Origin: Megascapheus bottae
Lineage: Eukaryota > Chordata > Mammalia > Rodentia > Geomyidae
Direction of reading: 5' to 3'
DNA length: 64,000 nucleotides
NCBI GenBank assembly: GCA_024803745.1
Contig: JANJXV010000043.1
Coordinates: forward strand, 1,261,501 to 1,325,500
A program made the position numbers and the translations under genes. The notes under the pieces are model-generated. The model was not told the DNA's origin. It saw only the letters and a list, made by a program, of their open reading frames with translations, and ran no database searches. Shown in pieces: positions 11,701-25,964 of this stretch (position 1 is the stretch's first letter; each line of letters begins with the position of its first letter).

Positions 11701-14700
11701 TGAGGGTGAGATTTAGGGTGAGGGTAAAGTTGAGTTTGAGGGTGATGGTGAGGGTTAGTGTGAGGGTGATGGTTAGGATGAGGGTAAGAATGAGGGTGAG
11801 TGTTAGGCTGAGGGTTAGTATTAGGGTTAGTATTTCGGTGAGGGTTAGCGTGAGGTTGAGGGTGAGGGTTAGGGTTAGGTTTAGGGTGACGGTGAAGGTG
11901 AGTGTTATGGTTAGGCTTAGTGTTAGGGTTAGGGTGAGGGATTGGGTGAGGGTTAGTGTGAGGGTTAGGGTGAGGGTTTGGGTTAGGGTGATGGTTAGGT
12001 TTAGGATTAGGGTTAAGGTGAGGGTGAGGGTGAGGGTTAGGGTTAGGGTTAGTTTGAGGTTGAGTGTTAGTGTTAGGGTTAGGGTGAGTTGAGGGTGAGG
12101 GTGAGGGGTAGGGTGAGTGTGAGCATTAGGGTGAGGGTGAGGGTTACTGTTAGGGTTAGAATTAGGGTTAGGGTTAGGTTTAGGTGAGAGTGAGGGGTAG
12201 CATGAGGGTGAGGGTGAAGGTGACCGTGAGGGTGAGGATGACGGTGAGGGTTAGGATTAGGGTTAGGGTTAGGGTAAGAATGAGGGTGAGTGTTAGGGTG
12301 AAAGTAAGGGTTAGGTTTAGGGTTAGGTTTAGGGTTAGTGTTAGGGTTAGGTTTAGGATTAGGGTGAGGGTGAGGTGAGGGTTAGGTTTTGGGTTAGGGT
12401 GAGGGTTAGAGTTAGGTTTTGTGTTAGGGTTAGGCTTTGGTTCAGGGTGAGGTTTAGGCTTAGGGTTAGGGTTTTGTAAGGGTTAGGGTTAGGGTTAGAT
12501 TTTGGGTGAGGTTTACGGTTAGGGTTACAATTAGGCTTAGGATTAGGGTTAGGATGAGGTTTGGGTTTATGGTTAGAGTGAGGGTTAGGTTAAGGGTTAG
12601 GGTTAGGATTAGTGTTAGGTTAGGGTTAGTGTGAGGGTTAGGGTTAGGTTTAGGCTTATGCTTAGGGTTAGGGTTAGTGTTAGGTTTAGGATTAGGGTTA
12701 GGGTGAGGGTGAGGGTGAGGTTTAGGTTTACGGTAAGGGTGAGGATTAGGGTTAGGGTTAGTTTTAAGGTGAGGGTTAGGGTTAAGGTTAGGGTAACGGT
12801 TAAGGAAAGGATTATGGACCCTTAGGGTTATGGTTACTTTTAGGGTAAAGGTTAGGTTTAGCATAAGGTGTTAGGTTTATGGTTAGGGTGAGGGCTAGGA
12901 CTGGGGTTAGGGTTATGGTTTGGATAGTTTTAGGGTGAGGGTTAGGGTGAGTGCTAGGGTTAGGGTTAGGGTGAGCCTGAGTTCTAGGGTTAGGTTGAGA
13001 GTTAGGGTGAAGGTGAAGGTTAGGGTGAGGATGAGAGTTAGGGTTAGGTTGAGGGTTGGGATTAAGGTTAGAGTGAGGCTAAAAGTTAGGGTTAGTGTTA
13101 GGGTGAGGTTTGGGGTGAGGATGAGGGTTAGGGTTAGGGTGAGGGTGAAGGTTATGGTGAGGGTGAGGGTGAGGGTGAGGGTGAGTGTTAGGGTTAGGGT
13201 TAGGGTTAAGTTCACGGATAGGGTTAGGGTTAGAGTGAGGGTGAGGGTGCCGGTGAGGGTTAGGGTTAGGGTTAGGGTTAAGTTTAGGGTTAGGGGTAGG
13301 GGTAGGGTGAGGGATTGGGTGAGGGTTAGGGTGAGGCTTTAGATTACCATGAGGGTTAGGGTTAGGTTAAGGTGTAGGGTTAATGTGAGTGTGAGGTTAA
13401 GGGTGAAGATTAGGGTTAGGGTAGGGTGAGCTTGAGTGTTAGGGTTAGGGTTAGGGTGAGGTGAGGGTGAGGGTGAGGGTGAGGGTTAGGGTTTGAATTT
13501 TTGTTAGGGTGAGGCTTAGGGTTAGGTTAGGGTTAGGGTTAGGGTGAGGGTTAGGGTGAGGTTGAGGGTGAAGGTGAGGGTGAGGGTGAGAGTTAGGGTT
13601 AGGGTTACGGTTAGAGTTAGGTTTAGGATGAGGGTGAGAGTTATGGTTAAAGTTATTGTTAGGGTGAAGATGAGGGTTAGGGTGATGGTTAGGGTGCAGG
13701 TTAGGGTTAGGATTAGGGTTAGAATGAGGTTGAGGTTTAGGGTTAGGGTGAGTGTTAGGGTTAGAGTTTGGGTTAGGTTTAGATTTAGGCTTAGGTTTAG
13801 GGTTAGGGAGAGGTTTATGGTGAGTTTTAGTGTTAGGGTTTAGGTGAGGATTTGAGTTAGGTTGACGGTTAAACTTAGAGTGAGGGTTAGGGTTAGAGTG
13901 AGGGTGAGGGTTAGGATTAGGGTGAGGGTGAAGGTTGTGTTGAGGGTTAGGGTGAGGGTGAGGGTTTGGATTAGGGTTAGGTTTAGGGTTAATATTAGGT
14001 TTACCGTTAGGGTTAGGGTTAGTGTTAGATTTAGGGTTAGGGTTAGGGATAGGGATAGGGTTAGGGTTAGGGTTAGAATTAGCGTTAGGGTTATTTTAAG
14101 GGTTAAGGTGAGGGTGAGGGTGAAGGTGAGGGTGAGGGTGAGTGTGAGGGTTACGGTTAGGGTTAGGGTTAGATTGAGGGTGATGGTTACGGTTAGTGTT
14201 AGGGTTAGGATTAGGGTTCAGGTTAGAGTTAGGGTGAGGATGAGGGTAAAGTTGATGGTTAGGGTACGGGATAGGGATAGGGTTATGGTTAGGATAGGGT
14301 TAGAGTGAGGGTGAGTTTTAGGTTTAGGGTCAGTGTTAGGGTTAGGGTTAGAATTAGGTTTAGGCTAGGGTTAGGGTTATGATGAGGTTTAGGGTAAGTG
14401 TTAGGGTTAGGGTGAGGATTTGAGTTAGGATGACGGTTAGGGTTAGGGTTAGGTTTAGGGTTAGGGTGAGGGTGAAGGTTATATTGTGGGTTAGGGTGAG
14501 GGTTAGGGTTAGCGTTAGGTTTAGGGTTAGGATTAGGGTTAAGGTTAGGTTTAGCGATAGGGTTAGGTTTAGTGTTAGGTTTATGTTTAGGGTTAGGTTT
14601 AGGGCTAGGACTAGGTTTAGGGATAGGATTAGGATTAGTGTTAGGGTTAGGGTTATGTTTTGTGTTAGGGTCAGGGTGAGGGTTAGGGTTAGCGTTAGGA

Positions 14701-17700
14701 TTAGGATTAAGATTAGGGTGAGGGTGACGTTTAGGGTGAGGGTGAGGCTTAGGGTCAGGGTAAGGGTGTGGCTGAGGGTTAGGGTGAGGGTGTGAGTTAG
14801 AGTGTGGGTGATGGTTAGGGTTAGGGTTAGGATGACAGGGTGAGGGTGAGGGTGAAGTTGAGGGTGAGGCTGACGGTGAGGGTGAGGATGAGGGTTAGGT
14901 TTCGGGTTAGGGTTAGGGTTAGGGTTAGGGTGAAGTTGACGGTTTGGGTGAGGGTGAGATGACGGTCAGAGTGAGGGTTAGGGTTAGGGTTAGGGTTAGG
15001 GTTAGGGTGAAGTTGAGGGTTAAGGTGAGGGTTAGGGTGAGGGTCAGGGTTAGGTTTAGTGTGAGGGTTAGAGAGAGTGTTAGGATGAGGGTCAGGGTGA
15101 GGGTTATTTTTAGAGTTAAGTTTAGGGTGAAGGTGAGGTTTAAGGCGAGGTTTAGGGTTAGGGTTAGGGTTAGGTTTTGTGTTAGGGGTAGGATTACGGT
15201 TAGGCTTAGGGTTAGGGTGGGGGTGAGGGTTAGGGTGAGCCTGAGAATGAGGGTTAGGGTGAGGGTTAGGGTGAGGGTGTGGGTGAGGTTGAGGGTTAGG
15301 TTTATGGTTAGGTTTAGGGTTATGGTTAGAGTGAGTGTGAGGGTGAGGTTGAGGGTTAGGATTAGGGTTAGGGACCCTTAGGGTTAGGTTTAGGGTTCTG
15401 GTTAATGTTAGGCTTAGCGTTAGGTATAGGGTTAGTGTTATGTCTCGGGTAGGGTTAGGGTTAGGATTAGGGTTAGGGTTAGGGTTAGGGTTAGGGTGAG
15501 GGTTATGATGAGGGTGAGGGTTAGAGTTAGGGTTAGGGTTTGGGGTAAGGTGAGGGTTAGGGTGAGCGTTAGGTTAGGTTTAGAGTTAGGGTTAGGGTTA
15601 AGTTGAAGGTCAGGGTTACTGTGAGGGTTAGGGTTAGGGTTTTAAACCTTTGGTTATGGTTAGGGTTAGGGTTAAGGTTATCTTGACTGTTAGGGGTACA
15701 GTTAGAGTAAGGTTTATGGTTAGGGTTAGGGCTAGGACTAGGGTTAGGCTTAGGGTTAGGATTAGGGTTAGGGTTAGGGACCCTTATGGTTAGGGTTAGG
15801 GTTTGGGTTAGGACTTAGGAGTTATGTTTAGAGTTAGCATTAGGGTTAGGATTTTGGTAAGGGTTAGGGTTTGGGTTAAGTTTAGAGTTAGGATTAGGGA
15901 CCCTTACAGTTAGGGTTAGGGTTAGGGTTAGGGTGATGTTTAGGGTTAGGGCTAGAGCTAGGTTTAGGATTTGCCTTAGGGTTAGATTTAGGGTTTGGGT
16001 TACGGTTTAGGTTAGCTTTATGGTTAGGATGAGGGTGAGGGAGAGGATGAGGATTTGGGTTAGGGTGAGAGTGAGGGTTAGTGTTTGGGTGACGTTTACG
16101 GTTAAGGTTAGGATTACCTTTAGAGTGAGGGTGAGGTTTAGGGTTAGGGTTAGTGTTAGGGTTTTTTTAGAGTTAGAGTTAGGGTTAGAGTTAGGATTAG
16201 GGTTATGGTTTGCCTTAGAGTTAGGTTTAGGTTTAAGGTTAGAGTAAGGATGAGGCTGAGGGATAGGGTGAGGGTTAGTGTTAGGGTTAGGGTTAGAGTT
16301 AGTGTGAGGGTTAGGGTGAGGGTGAGGGTGAGGGTGAGGGTTAATGTTACGGTTAGGGTTAGGGTTAGTGTTAGGGTTAGGTTTAGGATTTGGGTTAGCG
16401 TTATGGTTAGGGTTAAGGTGATGGTGAGGGTGACAGTTAGGGTTAGAGTGAGGGTGAGGGTAAGGGTGAGTGTTAGGTTGAGGATGAGGGTTAGGGTGAG
16501 TTTTAGGGTTAGGATTAGTGTGAGGGTTAGGTTTAGGTTTTGGGTTAGGGTTAGGTTTAGAGTTAGTGTGACAGTTAGGGTTAGGGGTAGGTTTAGGGTT
16601 AGGGTTTGGGTTACAGTGAGGGTTATTGTTAGGGTGAGGGTGAGGGTGAGGGTTAGGTTTAGGGTTAGGTTTAGGGTTAAGATAAGAGTTAGGGTTAGGG
16701 TTAGAGTTAGTGTGAGGGTTAGGGTTAAGGGTAGGTTCAGGGTTAAGGTTTGGGTTATTGTTAGGTTGAGGGTTAGGTTTAGGGTTATGGTTAGGGTTTG
16801 GGTTAAGGGTTAGGGTTAGGGTTAGGACACTTATGGTTAAGGTTATGATTTGGGTTAGGGTTAGGGTTATGTTTAGCTTAGGGCTCGGGCTAGGTTTAGG
16901 GTTTGGGTTTGGCTTATGGTTAGGGTTAGGGTTAGGATTAGCGTCAGAGTGAGGGTTAGTTTTAGGGTTAGGATTAGAATTACGGTCAGGGTTAGGGTTT
17001 GCCTTAGGGTTAGGTTTAGGGTTAGGGTGAGGGTGAAGGTGAAGTTGAGGGTTAGCAGGAGCGTTAGGGTAAGGGTTAGTGTTACGGCTAGGGTTTGGGT
17101 TAGGGTTAATTTTAGGGTTAGGTTTAGGGTTAGGGTTTTGTTTAGGGTTAGGGTTAGGTTTAGGGTTAGGGTTAGGGTCAGGATTATGGTTATGGTTACA
17201 GTTAGGCTTAGGGTGAGGATTAGGGTGAGGATGATGCTTAGGCTGATGGTTAAGTTGAGTGTTAGGGTTAGAGTTAGGATTAGGGTTAGGGTTAGGATTG
17301 GGTTAGGGTTAAGGTTAGAGTAAGGGTGATGGTTAGGGTTAGGTTTAGGCTTAGGGTGAGGGTAAGGTTGAGGGTTAGGTTGAGTTTTAGGGTTATTGTT
17401 AGGGTGAGGATTTGGGTTAGGATTAGAGTAAGGGTAATGGTTAGGGTTAGGTTTAGGCTTAGGGTGAGGGTTAGGGTTTGGGTTAGGATTAGGGTGATGG
17501 TTAGGGTGATGGTTAGGGTTACGCTGAGGGTTAGGGTTAGGTTTAGGGTTAGGGTTAGGTTTAGCGTGAGGGTTAAGGTGAGGGTTAAGGTTAGGGTTAG
17601 GATTAGGCTTATGGACCCTTAGGGTTAGGGGTAGGTTTAGGGTTAGGGTTATGTCTAGGGTAGGGTTAGGGTTAGGATTAGGGTTTGTATTACAGTTAGC

Positions 17701-20700
17701 GTGAGGGTTATAATGAGGGTGAGGGTTAGAGTTAGGGATAGGGTTTGGGTTAAAGTGAGGGTTAAGTTGAGTGTTAGCGTCAGGTTTAGAGTTAGGGTTA
17801 GGGTTAAGTTGAAGGTCAGGATTAGGTTGAGGTTTAGAGTGAGGATTATGGTGAGGTTTATGGTGAGGGTTAGGGTTAGGGTTAGAAACCCTGGGTTAGG
17901 GTTATCGTGAGTGTTAGGGTTAAAGTTAGGGTAATGTTTATGGTTAGGGTTAGGGTAGGACTAGGGTTAGGGTTAGGGTTAGGGACACTTATGGTTAGGG
18001 TTAGGGATTGGGTTACGACTTAGGGGTTATGTTTAGAGTTAGGGTTAGGGTTAGGATTTTGGTAAGGGTTAGGGTTTGGGTTTAGGTTTAGGGTTAGGAT
18101 TAGGGACCCTTACAATTAGGGTAAGGGTTATGGTTATGTTTAGGGTAAGGGCTAGGCCTAGGTTTAGGACTAGAGTTAAGGTTTGGGTTATGGTTTGGGT
18201 TAGCGTTATGGTTAGGATGAGGGTGAGGGTTAGGGCTAGGATTAGGGTGAGGGTTAGGGTTAGGGTTCGGATGAGGATGAGGGTTAGGATGAGGGTGAGG
18301 GAGAGGGTGAGGATTTGCGTTAGGGTGAGAGTGAGGGTTAGGGTTTGGGTAAGTTTTCGGGTTAATATTAGGGTTAAGTTTAGAGTGAGGGTGAGGTTTT
18401 GGTTAGGGTTATTGTTTTGTATTTTTTAGGGTTAAAGTTAGGGTTAGGGTTAGGGTTTGCCTTAAGTTTAGGGTTAGGGTTAGGGTAAGTGTGAGGGTAA
18501 GGGATAGGGTGAGGTTTAGTGTTAGGGTTAGGGTTAGAGTTAGGGTGAGGTTTAGGGTGAGGGTAAGGTTGAGTGTTAATGTTACTGTTAGGTTTAGGGT
18601 GAGGGTTAGGGTGAGGGTTAGGGTTATGGTTATCGTTATGGTTATGGTTTGGGTTAGGGTTAGGTTTAGGGTTAGGGTTTGAGTTAGGGTTACAATTAGG
18701 GTTAGGGTGATGGTGAGGGTGACGGTTAGGGTTAGGGTGAGGGTGAATGTGAGGGTGAGGGTTAGGTTGAGGGTGAGGGTTAGGGTGAGTTTTAGGGTTA
18801 GGATTAGTTTGAGGGTGAGGTTTATGTTTAGGGTTAGGGTTAGGGTTAATGTGAGGCTTAGGGTTAGGGTGAAGCTTTGGTTAGGGTTTGGGTTACAGTT
18901 AGAGTTATTTTTAGGGTTATGATGAGGGTTAGGGTTAGGGTAGGGTAGGGTTAGGGTTAGGTTTAGGGTTAGGATGAGGGTTAGGGTTAGGGTTATGTTT
19001 AGCTTAGGGCTAGGGCTACGTTTCGGGTTTAGGTTTGGCTTATGGTTATTGTTAAGGTTAGGATTAGGGTGAGGGTGAGGGTTAGGTTTAGGGTTAGGAT
19101 GAGGGTTAGAGTTAGAATGAGGGTTTGGGTTAGGGGTAGATTTAGGGTCAGGGTTTAGGTTACAGTTCGTGTTATGGTTAGAGTTACAGTTTGGGTGAGG
19201 GTGAGGTTTAGGGTTAGTGTTAGTTTAAAGGTTAGGGTTTGTGTTAGGGTTATGTTTAGGGATAGGGTTAGGGTTTTGATTCGGGTTAGGGTTAAGGTTA
19301 GAGTTAGGGTTAGGTTTAGGGTGAGGGTGAGGTTGATTGTTAGGGTTAGGTTTAGGGTTAGGTATGGGTTAGTGTTTGGTGAGGGTGAGGTTTAAGGTTA
19401 GGGTTAGTGCTAGGTTTAGGGTTAGGGCTTGTCTTAGGATTAGGATTACGGTTAGGTTTAGAGTGAGGCTGAGGTTGAGGGTTAGGGTTAGGGTTAGGTT
19501 TATGGTTAGTGTTAGGGCTAGGACTAGGCTTAGGGTTAGGGTTAGGATTAGGGTTAGGGTTAGGGTTAGGGTTTGTGTTAGTGTTACTGTTAGTGTTAGA
19601 GTTTGGTGAGAGCTAGAATGAGGTTTAGGGTTAGGTGAGGGTTAGTGGTAAGGTTATGTTTGTGGTGAGGATTAGTATTAGGATTATGGTTAGGCTTAGG
19701 TTTAGTGTTTTGGTTAGTGTTAGGGGTAGGATTAGGGTGAGGGTGAGGGTGAGTGTTAGGGTTTGTGTTAGGGTTAGGGTGAGGGTTAGAGTGAGGGTTA
19801 GTGTTAGGGTCATGGTTAGGGTTAACTTTAGAGTTAGGGACACTTAGGGTTATGGTTAGGGTTTGGGTTAAGGTTAGGTGTAGCGTTAGGTTTAGAGTTA
19901 GGTTTAGGATTATGGTTATGGTTAGGGTTAGGGTTAGGGTTAGGGTATGGTTAGGGATAGGAGTAGGGTTAGGGTTGGGATTAGGATTAGGGTTAGGGTT
20001 ATAGTTATGTATAGTGTTAGGGCTAGGGTTAGGTTTAGGGTTTGGATTAGGGTTAGGGTTCGGGTTAGTGTTATGTTAGGGTGAGGATTATGGTGATGGT
20101 CAAGGTTAGGGTTAAGGTGAGAGTTAGGTCTATGGTTAGGGTTAGGGTTAGGACTAGGGTTAGGGTGAGGGTGAGGGTTAGGGTGAGTTTTAGGGTTACG
20201 GTTAGGGTTAGGGCTAGTGTGAGAGTGAGATTTAGGGTTAGGGTGAGGGATTGGGTTAGGGTTAGGTTTAGGTTTAGGTTAAGGGTGAGGGTGAGGTTTA
20301 GGGTTAGGATTAGGGTGAGGGTTTGGGTGAAGTTTAGGGTGAGGGTGAGTGTGAGGATTAGGTTTCAGGTTAGGGTGAGGGTGAAATTTAGGGATCGGGT
20401 TACAGTTGGGTTTAGGTTTATGGTTATGAGTATGGTTAGGGTAAGGGTTAGGCTGAGGCTTAGTGTTAGGGTTAGGATGAGAGTTAGGGTGAGACTTATG
20501 GTTAGGGTTAGTGTTAGGGTTAGGGTCAGGGTGAGGGTGAGGGTGAGGGTTAGTGTGAGGGTTAGGGTTAGGGTGAGGGTTAGGGTTAGGGTGATGGTGA
20601 GGGTTGGGTTTATGGTTAGGGTTAGGGTGAGGGTGAGGGTTAGGGTGAGGGTGAGTGTTAGGGTTATGGATAGGTTGAGGGTGAGCCTGTGGGTTAGGAT

Positions 20701-21802
20701 TATGGTTATGGTTATGGTTATGTTTAGGTTTACGGTTTGGGTTAGTGTTAGTGTTAGGGTTGGGGTTATGGTTAGTGTGAGGGTGAGGATTAGGGTTAGG
20801 TGAGTGTGAGTGTGAGGGTTAGGGTTAGGGTTAGGGTTAGGTTTAGGGTGAGGGTTAGGGTGAGGGTTGGGTTTAAAGTCATGATTAGGGTTAGGGTTAG
20901 GTTTAGGGACCCTTAGGGATAGGGTTACAGTTAGGGTTAAGGTTTAGTTTAGCATTAGTTTTAGGGTTAGGTTAAGGTTTATGGTTAGTGTTAGGGCTAG
21001 GACTAGGTTTACAGTTAGGGTTGGCATTAGGGTTACAGTTAGGGTTATGTATAGGTTTCGGGCTAGTTCTAGGATTAGTGTTTGGATCAGTGTTATATTT
21101 AGGATTAGGGTTAGGTTGAGGGTTAGGTTTATGGTAAGGGTTAGGTTTAGGGTGAGGGTGAGGGTTAGGGTAGGGTTAGTGTTAGGGTGAGGGTAAGGGT
21201 TAGGGTTAGGGTTAGGTGTATGGTTAGGGTTAGGGCTAGGATTAGGGTTAGAGTTGGGGTTAGGATTAGTTTTAGAGTTAGGATTAGGATTAGGGTTAGT
21301 GTGAGGGTGAGGGTTAATGTTAGGGTTAGGGTTAGGGTTAGGGTTATGGTTAGGGCGAGTGTTAGGTTTAGGTTTAGGGTTAGGCTATGGGCTAGGGTTA
21401 GGCTTAGGGTTATAATGATGGTGATGGTGATGATAAGGGTTAGGGTGAAGGTGAGGGTTAAGGTGAGGGTGACTGTTAGGGTGAGGTTTATGTTTAGGAT
21501 TACTGTGAGTTTTAGGTTTAGGAATAGGGTTATGGTTAGATTAGGGTTAGTATGAGGGTTAGGGTTAGGGGTAGGTTTAGGGTTAGGATTTGGGTTACTG
21601 TTAGGGTTATGGTTAGGGTTACGGTTAGGGATAGGGTGAGGGTGAGGGTTAGGGTTAAGTTTAGGGTTATTGTTAGGATTAGGTTTGCGGTTAGGGCTAT
21701 TTTGAGGGTTAGTTTTAGGGGTAGTTTTAGTGTTTGGCTTTGGGTTAAGGTTAGAGTGAGGGTTAGGGTTAGAGTTTGGGTTTAGGGTTAGGGTTACGTT
21801 TT

Positions 21803-23345
21803 GGGACACTTGCGGTTAAGGTTAGGATTAGGTTTAGGGTTAGGCTTATGTTTAGCTTAGGCCTAAGGCTAGGTTTAGGGTTTGGGTTAAGCTTAGGGTT
21901 AGGGTTAGGGTTAGGGTTTGGAGTAGCGTTAGAATTATGATGAGTTTGAGGGTTAGGTTTAGGGTTAGGGTTAGTGTGAGGGTTAGGGTTAGTGGTAGAT
22001 TTAGGGTTAGGGTTTGGGTAACGGCTAGGGTTATGGTTATGGTTAAGGTTAGGATTAGGGTGAGGGTGAGGTTTAGGGTTAGGGTTAGTGTTAGGGTTAG
22101 GGTTGTGCTAGGGTTAGGGTAGGTTTTGGGTTAGGGTTTTGTTTAGGTTTAGGGTTACGGATAGGGTTAGAGTTAGCTGGAGGGTTAGGTTTAGGGTTAG
22201 GGTTAGCCTTAAGGTGCAGGTTAGGTTGAGGGTTAGGTTGTGGTTTAGTGTTAGGTTTAGAGTTAGGGTTAGGTTTAGGGTTAAGTTGAGGGTGAGGGTG
22301 ACTATGACGTTTAGGGTTGGTTTAGGGTTAGGTTAGAGTTAGAATAAGGGTGATTGTGAGGGTTAGGGTTATGTTTATGGTTAGGTCTAGGGTTTGGATT
22401 AGTGTTAGTGTTATGGTTGCAGTTAGGGTTAGTGTGAGGTTGAGGATTAGGGTTAGGTGAGGGTGAGTGTGAGGGTTAGGGTGTGGGTTAGGGTGAGGGT
22501 TAGGGTTAGGGTCATTGGTAGGGTTAGGGACCCTTAGGACTAGGGTTAGGGTTAGGGTTAGGGTTTGGGTTTAGGGTTAGGGTTAAGTTTTGGGACACTT
22601 ACGGTTAAGATTAGGATTAGGTTTAGGGTTAGGGTTATGGTTAGCTTAGGCCTAGGGCTAGGTTTAGGGTTTGGGTTAAGGTTACGGTTAGGGTTAGGCT
22701 TAGGGTTTGGGGTAGGGTTAGAATTGGGGTGAGGGTGAGGGTTAGGTTTAGGGTTAGGTTTAGGGTTAGGGTTAGTGGTAGATTTAGGGTTAGGGTTTGG
22801 GTTACGGCTAGGGTTATGGTTAGGGTTAGGGTTAGGGTGAGGGTGAGGTTTAGGGTTAGGGTTAGGGTTAATGTTAGGTTTAGGGTTGTGTTAGGGTTAT
22901 GGTTAGATTTTGGGTTAGGGTTTTATTTAGGGTTAGGGTTAGGTTTAGGGTTAGGGTTAGAGTTAGAGTTAGGGTGAGGGTTAGGGTTAGGGTTAGCGTT
23001 AAGGTGTAGGTGAGATTGAGGGTCAGGTTGAGGTTTAGCGTTAGGTTTAGAGTTAGGGTTAGGTTTGGAGTGAAATTGAGGGTAAGGGTGAATATGAGGG
23101 ATAGGGTTAGGTTTAGGATTAGGTTAGGGTGGGGGTGAGGTTTAGGGTTATGTTTATGGTTAGGTCTAGGGTTTGGGTTAGTGTTAGTGTTATGGTTGCA
23201 GTTAGGGTTAGTGTGAGGTTGAGGATTAGCGTTAGGTGAGGGTGAGTTTGAGGGTTAGGTTTAGGGTTAGGGTTAGGGTGTGGGTTAGGGTGAGTGTTAG
23301 GGTTAGGGTCATGATTAGGGTTAGGGACCCTTAGGGTTAGGGTTA
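21803..23345 (+). repeat. Tandem duplication of about 0.78 kb in satellite
   Basis: Two successive copies begin at GGGACACTTGCGGTTAAG (21803) and GGGACACTTACGGTTAAG (22592). Several internal markers repeat with the same offset: a GCTTAGGCCTA segment, a TTAGGTCTAGGGTTTGG segment at 22381 and 23160, and a closing GGGACCCTTAGG near 22527 and 23323. Offsets range from 779 to 796 bp, so small indels have accumulated since duplication. Confidence 0.8.
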
Positions 23346-25964
23346 GGGTTAGGGTTAGGGTTAAAGTTAGGTTTAGCGTTAGGGTTTGGGTTTGTGTCAG
23401 GTTTATTGTTAGGGTTAGGGCTAGGACTTGCGTTAGGGTTATGGTTAGTGTTAGGGTTAGGTTTAGGGTTAGTGTGAGGTTTAGGTTTAGGTTTAGGGTT
23501 AGGGTTAGGTTTAGGGTTAGTGTGAGGGTTAGGATTAGGGGTAGGTTTAGGGTTAGGGTTTGGGTTATGGTTAGGGTTATGGTTAAGATTTTGTTTAGGG
23601 TTAGGGTGAGGGTGAGGGTGAGGTTTAGTGTTAGGGTTAGGGTTAGGATTAGGATTAGTATTAGGGTTAGGGTTAGGTTTAGGGTTATATATAGGGATAG
23701 GGCTAGTGCTAGGATTAGCATTTGGATTAGGTTTAGGGTTAGGGTTAGGTTGAGTGTTAGGTTAAGGTAAGTGTTATGTTTAGGGTGATTATGTGTGTGA
23801 GGGTTAGGTTAGGGATAGGTTTAGGGTGAGGATTAGGGTTAGGGTTATGGTTAGGGTGAGTATTAGGATTAGTGTTAGGGTTAGGTTTATGGTTAGGGTT
23901 AGGGCTAGGACTAGGGTTAGGTTTAGGGTTAGGGTTAGGATTAGGTTTAGAGTTAAGGTGAGGGTTAGGGTGAGAGTGAGGGTTAATGTTAGGGTTAGGG
24001 TTCGAGTTCGTGTCAGGTTTAGTGTTATGATTAGGGTTTGTGTTAGGTTTAGTTTTAGGGTTAGGGTTAGGGTTAGGTTTAGGTTTAGGTTTAGGGTTAT
24101 GGTTCGGGTTAGGGTTAGGCTTAGGGTTAGGATGATGGTGAGGGTGACATTTAGGTTTAGGGTGAGAGTGGGGGTAATGGTTAGTGTGAGGGTGAGGGTT
24201 AGGGTGAGGTTTATGGTTAGGATTAGTATGAGGTTTAGGTTTAGGTTTAGGGTTAGGGTTTGATTTATGGTTCGGGTTATGGTTAGGATTCCTGTTAGGT
24301 TAGGGTGAGGGTGAGGGTGATTGTTAGTGTTAGGGTTAGGGTTAGGATTAGTGTTAGGGATAGGGTTAGGGTTAGGGTTATATATAGGTTTAGGGCTAGT
24401 GCTAGAATTAGTATTTGGATTAGGATTAAGGTTAGGGGGAGGGTTAGATTGAGAGTTAGGTTTAGGGTAAGGGTTAGGTTTAGGGTGAGGGTGAGGGATA
24501 GGGTAGGGTTAGGGTTAGGTTTATGGTTAGGGATAGAGCTAGTACTAAGGTTAAGGTTAGGGTTAGGATTAGGGTAAGATTTAGGTTGTGGGTAAGGGTG
24601 AGGGTCTGGGTGAGGGTTAATATTAGGGTTAGGGTTGGTGTGAGGTTTAGTGTTATGATTAGTGTTGGGTTAGGTTTCGGTTTAGGGTTAGGGTTAGGGT
24701 TAGGTTTAGGTTTAGGGTTAGGGTTTGGGTTAGGGATAGGCTTAGGGTTAGGAAGATGGTGAGGGTGACAGTTAGTGTTAGGGTGAGGGTGATGGTTAGG
24801 GTGAGGGTGAGTGTTAGGGTTAGTTTTACGGTTAGGATTAGTGTGAGGTTTAGGTGTAGGTTTGGGGTGAGGGTTAGAGGTAGTGTGAGGTTAAGGTTAG
24901 GGTAGGTTTAGGGTTAGGGTTTGGGTTACAGTTAGGGTTATTGTTAGGTTACAGTTAGGGTTAAGGTGAGGGTGCGGTTTAGGGTTATGGTTAGGGTTAG
25001 GATTATTGTTAGTGTTAGTGTTAGGGTTAGTGTGAGGTTTAGTTTTAGCGGTAGGTTTAGGGTTAGGGTTTGTGTTAGGGTTAGGGTGAGGTTTAGCGTT
25101 AGGGTTTGGGTTATGGGTTAGGGTTAGGTTTTCGGATACTTATGGTTAAGGTTAGGATTAGGGTTAGGGTTAGGAAGGGTTATGTTTAGCTTAGGTCTAG
25201 GGCTAGGTTTAGCGTTTGGGTTAGCCTTAGGGTTAGGGTTAGCATTAGGGTTAGTGTTAGGATTAGTATGAGGGTGAGGGTTAGGTTTAGGTTTAGGGTT
25301 AGGGTTAGTGTGAGGGCTAGGGTTAGGGGTAGATTTAGGTTTAGGTTTTGGGTTATGGTTAGGGTTTTGTTTAGGGTTACATTTAGGGTTAGGGTGAGGG
25401 TGAGGGTTAGGGTTTGGTTCAGTGTTAGGTTTAGGGTTTGTGTTAGTGTTAGGGCTAGTTTTTGGGTTAGCGTTTTGTTTAGGGTTAGGGTTAAGGTTAC
25501 AGTTAGGGTGAGGGTTAGGTTTAGTGTTAGGGTTTGCGTGAGGGTTAGGGTTAGGTTTAGGATGAGGTTGAGGTGAGCGATAGGGTGATGGTTAGGGTTA
25601 GATTTAGGGTTAGGGTTAGGGTTAGAATTAGGGTGCGGTGGTGTGAAGGTTATGGTCAGGGTTAGGTTTAGGGACCCTTAGGGTTAGGTTTATGATTAGG
25701 ATTAATGTTAGGGTTAGCGTTAGGGTTAGGTTTTGGGTTAGGTTTTTGGTTAGGGTTAGGGCTAGGAATATGGTTTGAGTTAGGGTTAGGGTTAGGGTGA
25801 GTGTTAGGGTGAAGGTGAGGGTTAGCTTTAGGGTTAGGGTTAGGGTTAAGGTGTAGGTTAGGTTGAGGGTTAGGTTAGTGTTATGGTTAGGATTAGGGTT
25901 AGGGTGAAGGTGACGGTTAGGGTGAGGTTAGGGTGAGGGTTAGGGTGAGGTTTAGGGTGAAGGT

